Positions 36,198-36,775 of a stretch of 36,775 nucleotides of DNA are shown here, in pieces. The notes beneath the pieces were generated by a model. The model saw nothing but the letters and a program-made list of their open reading frames with translations. It searched no databases and was not told where the DNA came from. Numbering within the stretch: the first letter of the stretch is position 1; each line of letters begins with the position of its first letter. A program made the translations under genes and the position numbers. The stretch lies in IMG/VR virus record IMGVR_UViG_3300027784_000684, positions 1 through 36,775 of that record; one strand, given 5' to 3'. The DNA is from a virus.

Positions 36198-36249
36198 AAT
36201 ATAGCATTTTCTTGACAAAATGTCAAGAAAAAAGTTGTCAAAATGTCAA
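36198..36249 (-). promoter_or_regulatory. Early promoter with two repressor operators
   Basis: TTGACA (36226-36221), 17 bases, TATATT (36203-36198). Operator 1, TTGACATTTTGTCAA (36226-36212), is identical in all 15 bases to the operator at the XRE gene and covers the -35. Operator 2 (36249-36235) has one changed base and lies 23 bases upstream. Transcription would start near 36191. The pairing of operator and promoter geometry with the XRE gene makes repression by its product very likely. Confidence 0.85.
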
Positions 36250-36441
36250 AAAAAACTCGTTTCCGATGCAGATTAATTTAATAGACATCGAAATCAGCTT
36301 AATTCACCCATAAATTGTAAAACCTCTCAGAGAGCCTGTATTTGCCCTCTATGGCGATTTTATAAAAACGTGACATTTACCCTTCGGTAGTATGTTAGAA
36401 TCGAACCTACCCCCAAAAATATTGGTGTTGTCACAAGAGAA
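36250..36441. other. Intergenic control region without genes
   Basis: I see no coding sequence here. It holds a short CTCTCAGAGAG palindrome (about 36326-36336) and, on the minus strand at 36411-36384, a sequence like the 3' end of a tRNA: GTAGGTTCGATTC, then TAACATACTACC. The latter could be an attachment-site core, but no tRNA body or integrase is present. Confidence 0.4.
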
Positions 36442-36467
36442 AGACCTCCCGTTTTCACGAGAGGTCT
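36442..36467 (-). terminator. Terminator after the holin-like gene
   Basis: On the minus strand AGACCTCTCGT (36467-36457) pairs with ACGGGAGGTCT (36452-36442) around a GAAA tetraloop, eleven pairs with one G-T, and TTCTCTT follows. It lies 35 bases after the holin-like gene and separates the end of the late operon from the early control region. Confidence 0.82.
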
Positions 36468-36501
36468 AAATAATGGCGTACACGCCACCAAGGGGGTAAC
36501 T

Positions 36502-36708
36502 TTACTTCAGATCGTCAAGTTGCGACCATTCCACACCCAGGATAGCGGATAGAAGGGTAAGTCCACCAACTATCAGCCAGCCAACTACGACATCAGGGAT
36601 CTCGATATCAAGCAAGAACTTTACTGCGAATGAAGCGGATGTTACGATACCAGTTACAAGCGGGAACCAAAACTTGAACTTCATCCAAATCGGTTTTTTA
36701 GCAGGCAT
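36502..36708 (-). CDS. Holin-like membrane protein
   Basis: This 68-residue protein has two hydrophobic spans: FWFPLVTGIVTSASFAVKFL and VVVGWLIVGGLTLLSAILGV, separated by a short acidic turn (DIEIPD). It has a lysine-rich N-terminus (MPAKKPIWMKFK) and a charged tail. Size and two-span layout are those of small phage holins that open the membrane at lysis. The ATG at 36708 has GGAGG eight bases upstream; a GTG three codons earlier is less likely. It ends an operon, as lysis genes often do, but no endolysin is visible in this window. Confidence 0.65.
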   Translation of the reverse strand: MPAKKPIWMKFKFWFPLVTGIVTSASFAVKFLLDIEIPDVVVGWLIVGGLTLLSAILGVEWSQLDDLK

Positions 36709-36775
36709 CTTTTTCACCTCCTTCAGTAACTTATCGAAATATCTATAGTGATCAGGGCTATTATAATCCGGCCCT
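36709..36775 (-). other. Leader of the holin-like gene at the window edge
   Basis: It contains the ribosome site GAAGGAGGTG and, near the edge, AGGGC/GCCCT inverted arms (36754-36775) enclosing TATTATAATCCG, which holds TATAAT on the minus strand. A promoter may lie here, but its -35 would be at or beyond the edge. Confidence 0.3.

Noticed and set aside
36384-36467. Functional tRNA gene
   Set aside because: The T-loop-like part is present but its stem has a mismatch, and no anticodon arm or 5' acceptor strand lies at the right distance.
1-36775. Insertion sequences or transposase genes
   Set aside because: No transposase motif or terminal inverted repeats with target duplication were found; the Mu F-like protein is a head protein and does not indicate a transposing phage.

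Overview
This window is almost certainly part of the genome of a tailed double-stranded DNA phage, or a prophage, of a Gram-positive host. Every supported gene lies on the minus strand, so the gene order reads from the right end to the left. Most starts have strong AGGAGG-type ribosome binding sites, base composition is moderately low in GC, and the head module (TerS, TerL, PBSX/SPP1-type portal, Mu F-like protein, XkdF-like protease with scaffold, capsid) resembles that of Bacillota phages. A cre-like operator also fits Bacillota, perhaps a clostridial lineage; the host call is inference. No integrase, tail gene or tRNA is visible. The right edge carries a holin-like gene and a terminator, while the left edge breaks off in the head-completion genes. 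Tail and lysis genes are therefore probably outside the window, joining the two ends on a circular map.

Control region and early genes (about 36.4 to 16.2 kb). A promoter at 36.2 kb is overlapped by two copies of the operator TTGACA-N3-TGTCAA. It drives a GC-rich stretch of about 485 nt with no coding sequence that ends in a hairpin terminator, so it is either a large structured RNA or a regulated leader. The early operon follows: an amidoligase, an ATP-dependent DNA ligase, a gamma-glutamylcyclotransferase with a zinc ribbon, small zinc-ribbon genes separated by repeated hairpin leaders, a GHKL-ATPase/metallopeptidase fusion, an XRE repressor whose own promoter carries the identical operator, a DUF932 protein, an SNF2 helicase, a probable ssDNA-binding protein, a Toprim/DUF927 primase-helicase, an iteron array that looks like the replication origin, a phage-encoded DNA polymerase sliding clamp, two tiny membrane proteins hidden between annotated-size genes, and a VRR-NUC nuclease.

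Late region (16.2 kb to the left edge). Two tandem strong promoters are followed within about 60 nt by an intrinsic terminator, an arrangement like lambda PR'/tR'. The late genes follow: a complete sodium:solute symporter (unusual in a phage), two consecutive PAPS-reductase/ParB pairs of the IbrA/IbrB kind, and the packaging and head genes. A second consensus promoter sits directly before the protease-scaffold and capsid genes, and the scaffold appears to have its own nested start inside the protease gene, as lambda Nu3 does. Between the capsid gene and the head-completion genes lies a tightly overlapping sugar/phospho-alcohol cassette: methyltransferase, TagD-like cytidylyltransferase, LicD-like transferase and a two-domain glycosyltransferase. 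Its position suggests that it decorates the virion.

The least expected features are the operator-controlled GC-rich RNA, the promoter-leader-terminator organisation in front of both the early and the late operon, the capsid-adjacent decoration cassette, the symporter, the doubled PAPS-reductase/ParB pairs, the amidoligase/cyclotransferase pair and the GHKL-metallopeptidase.
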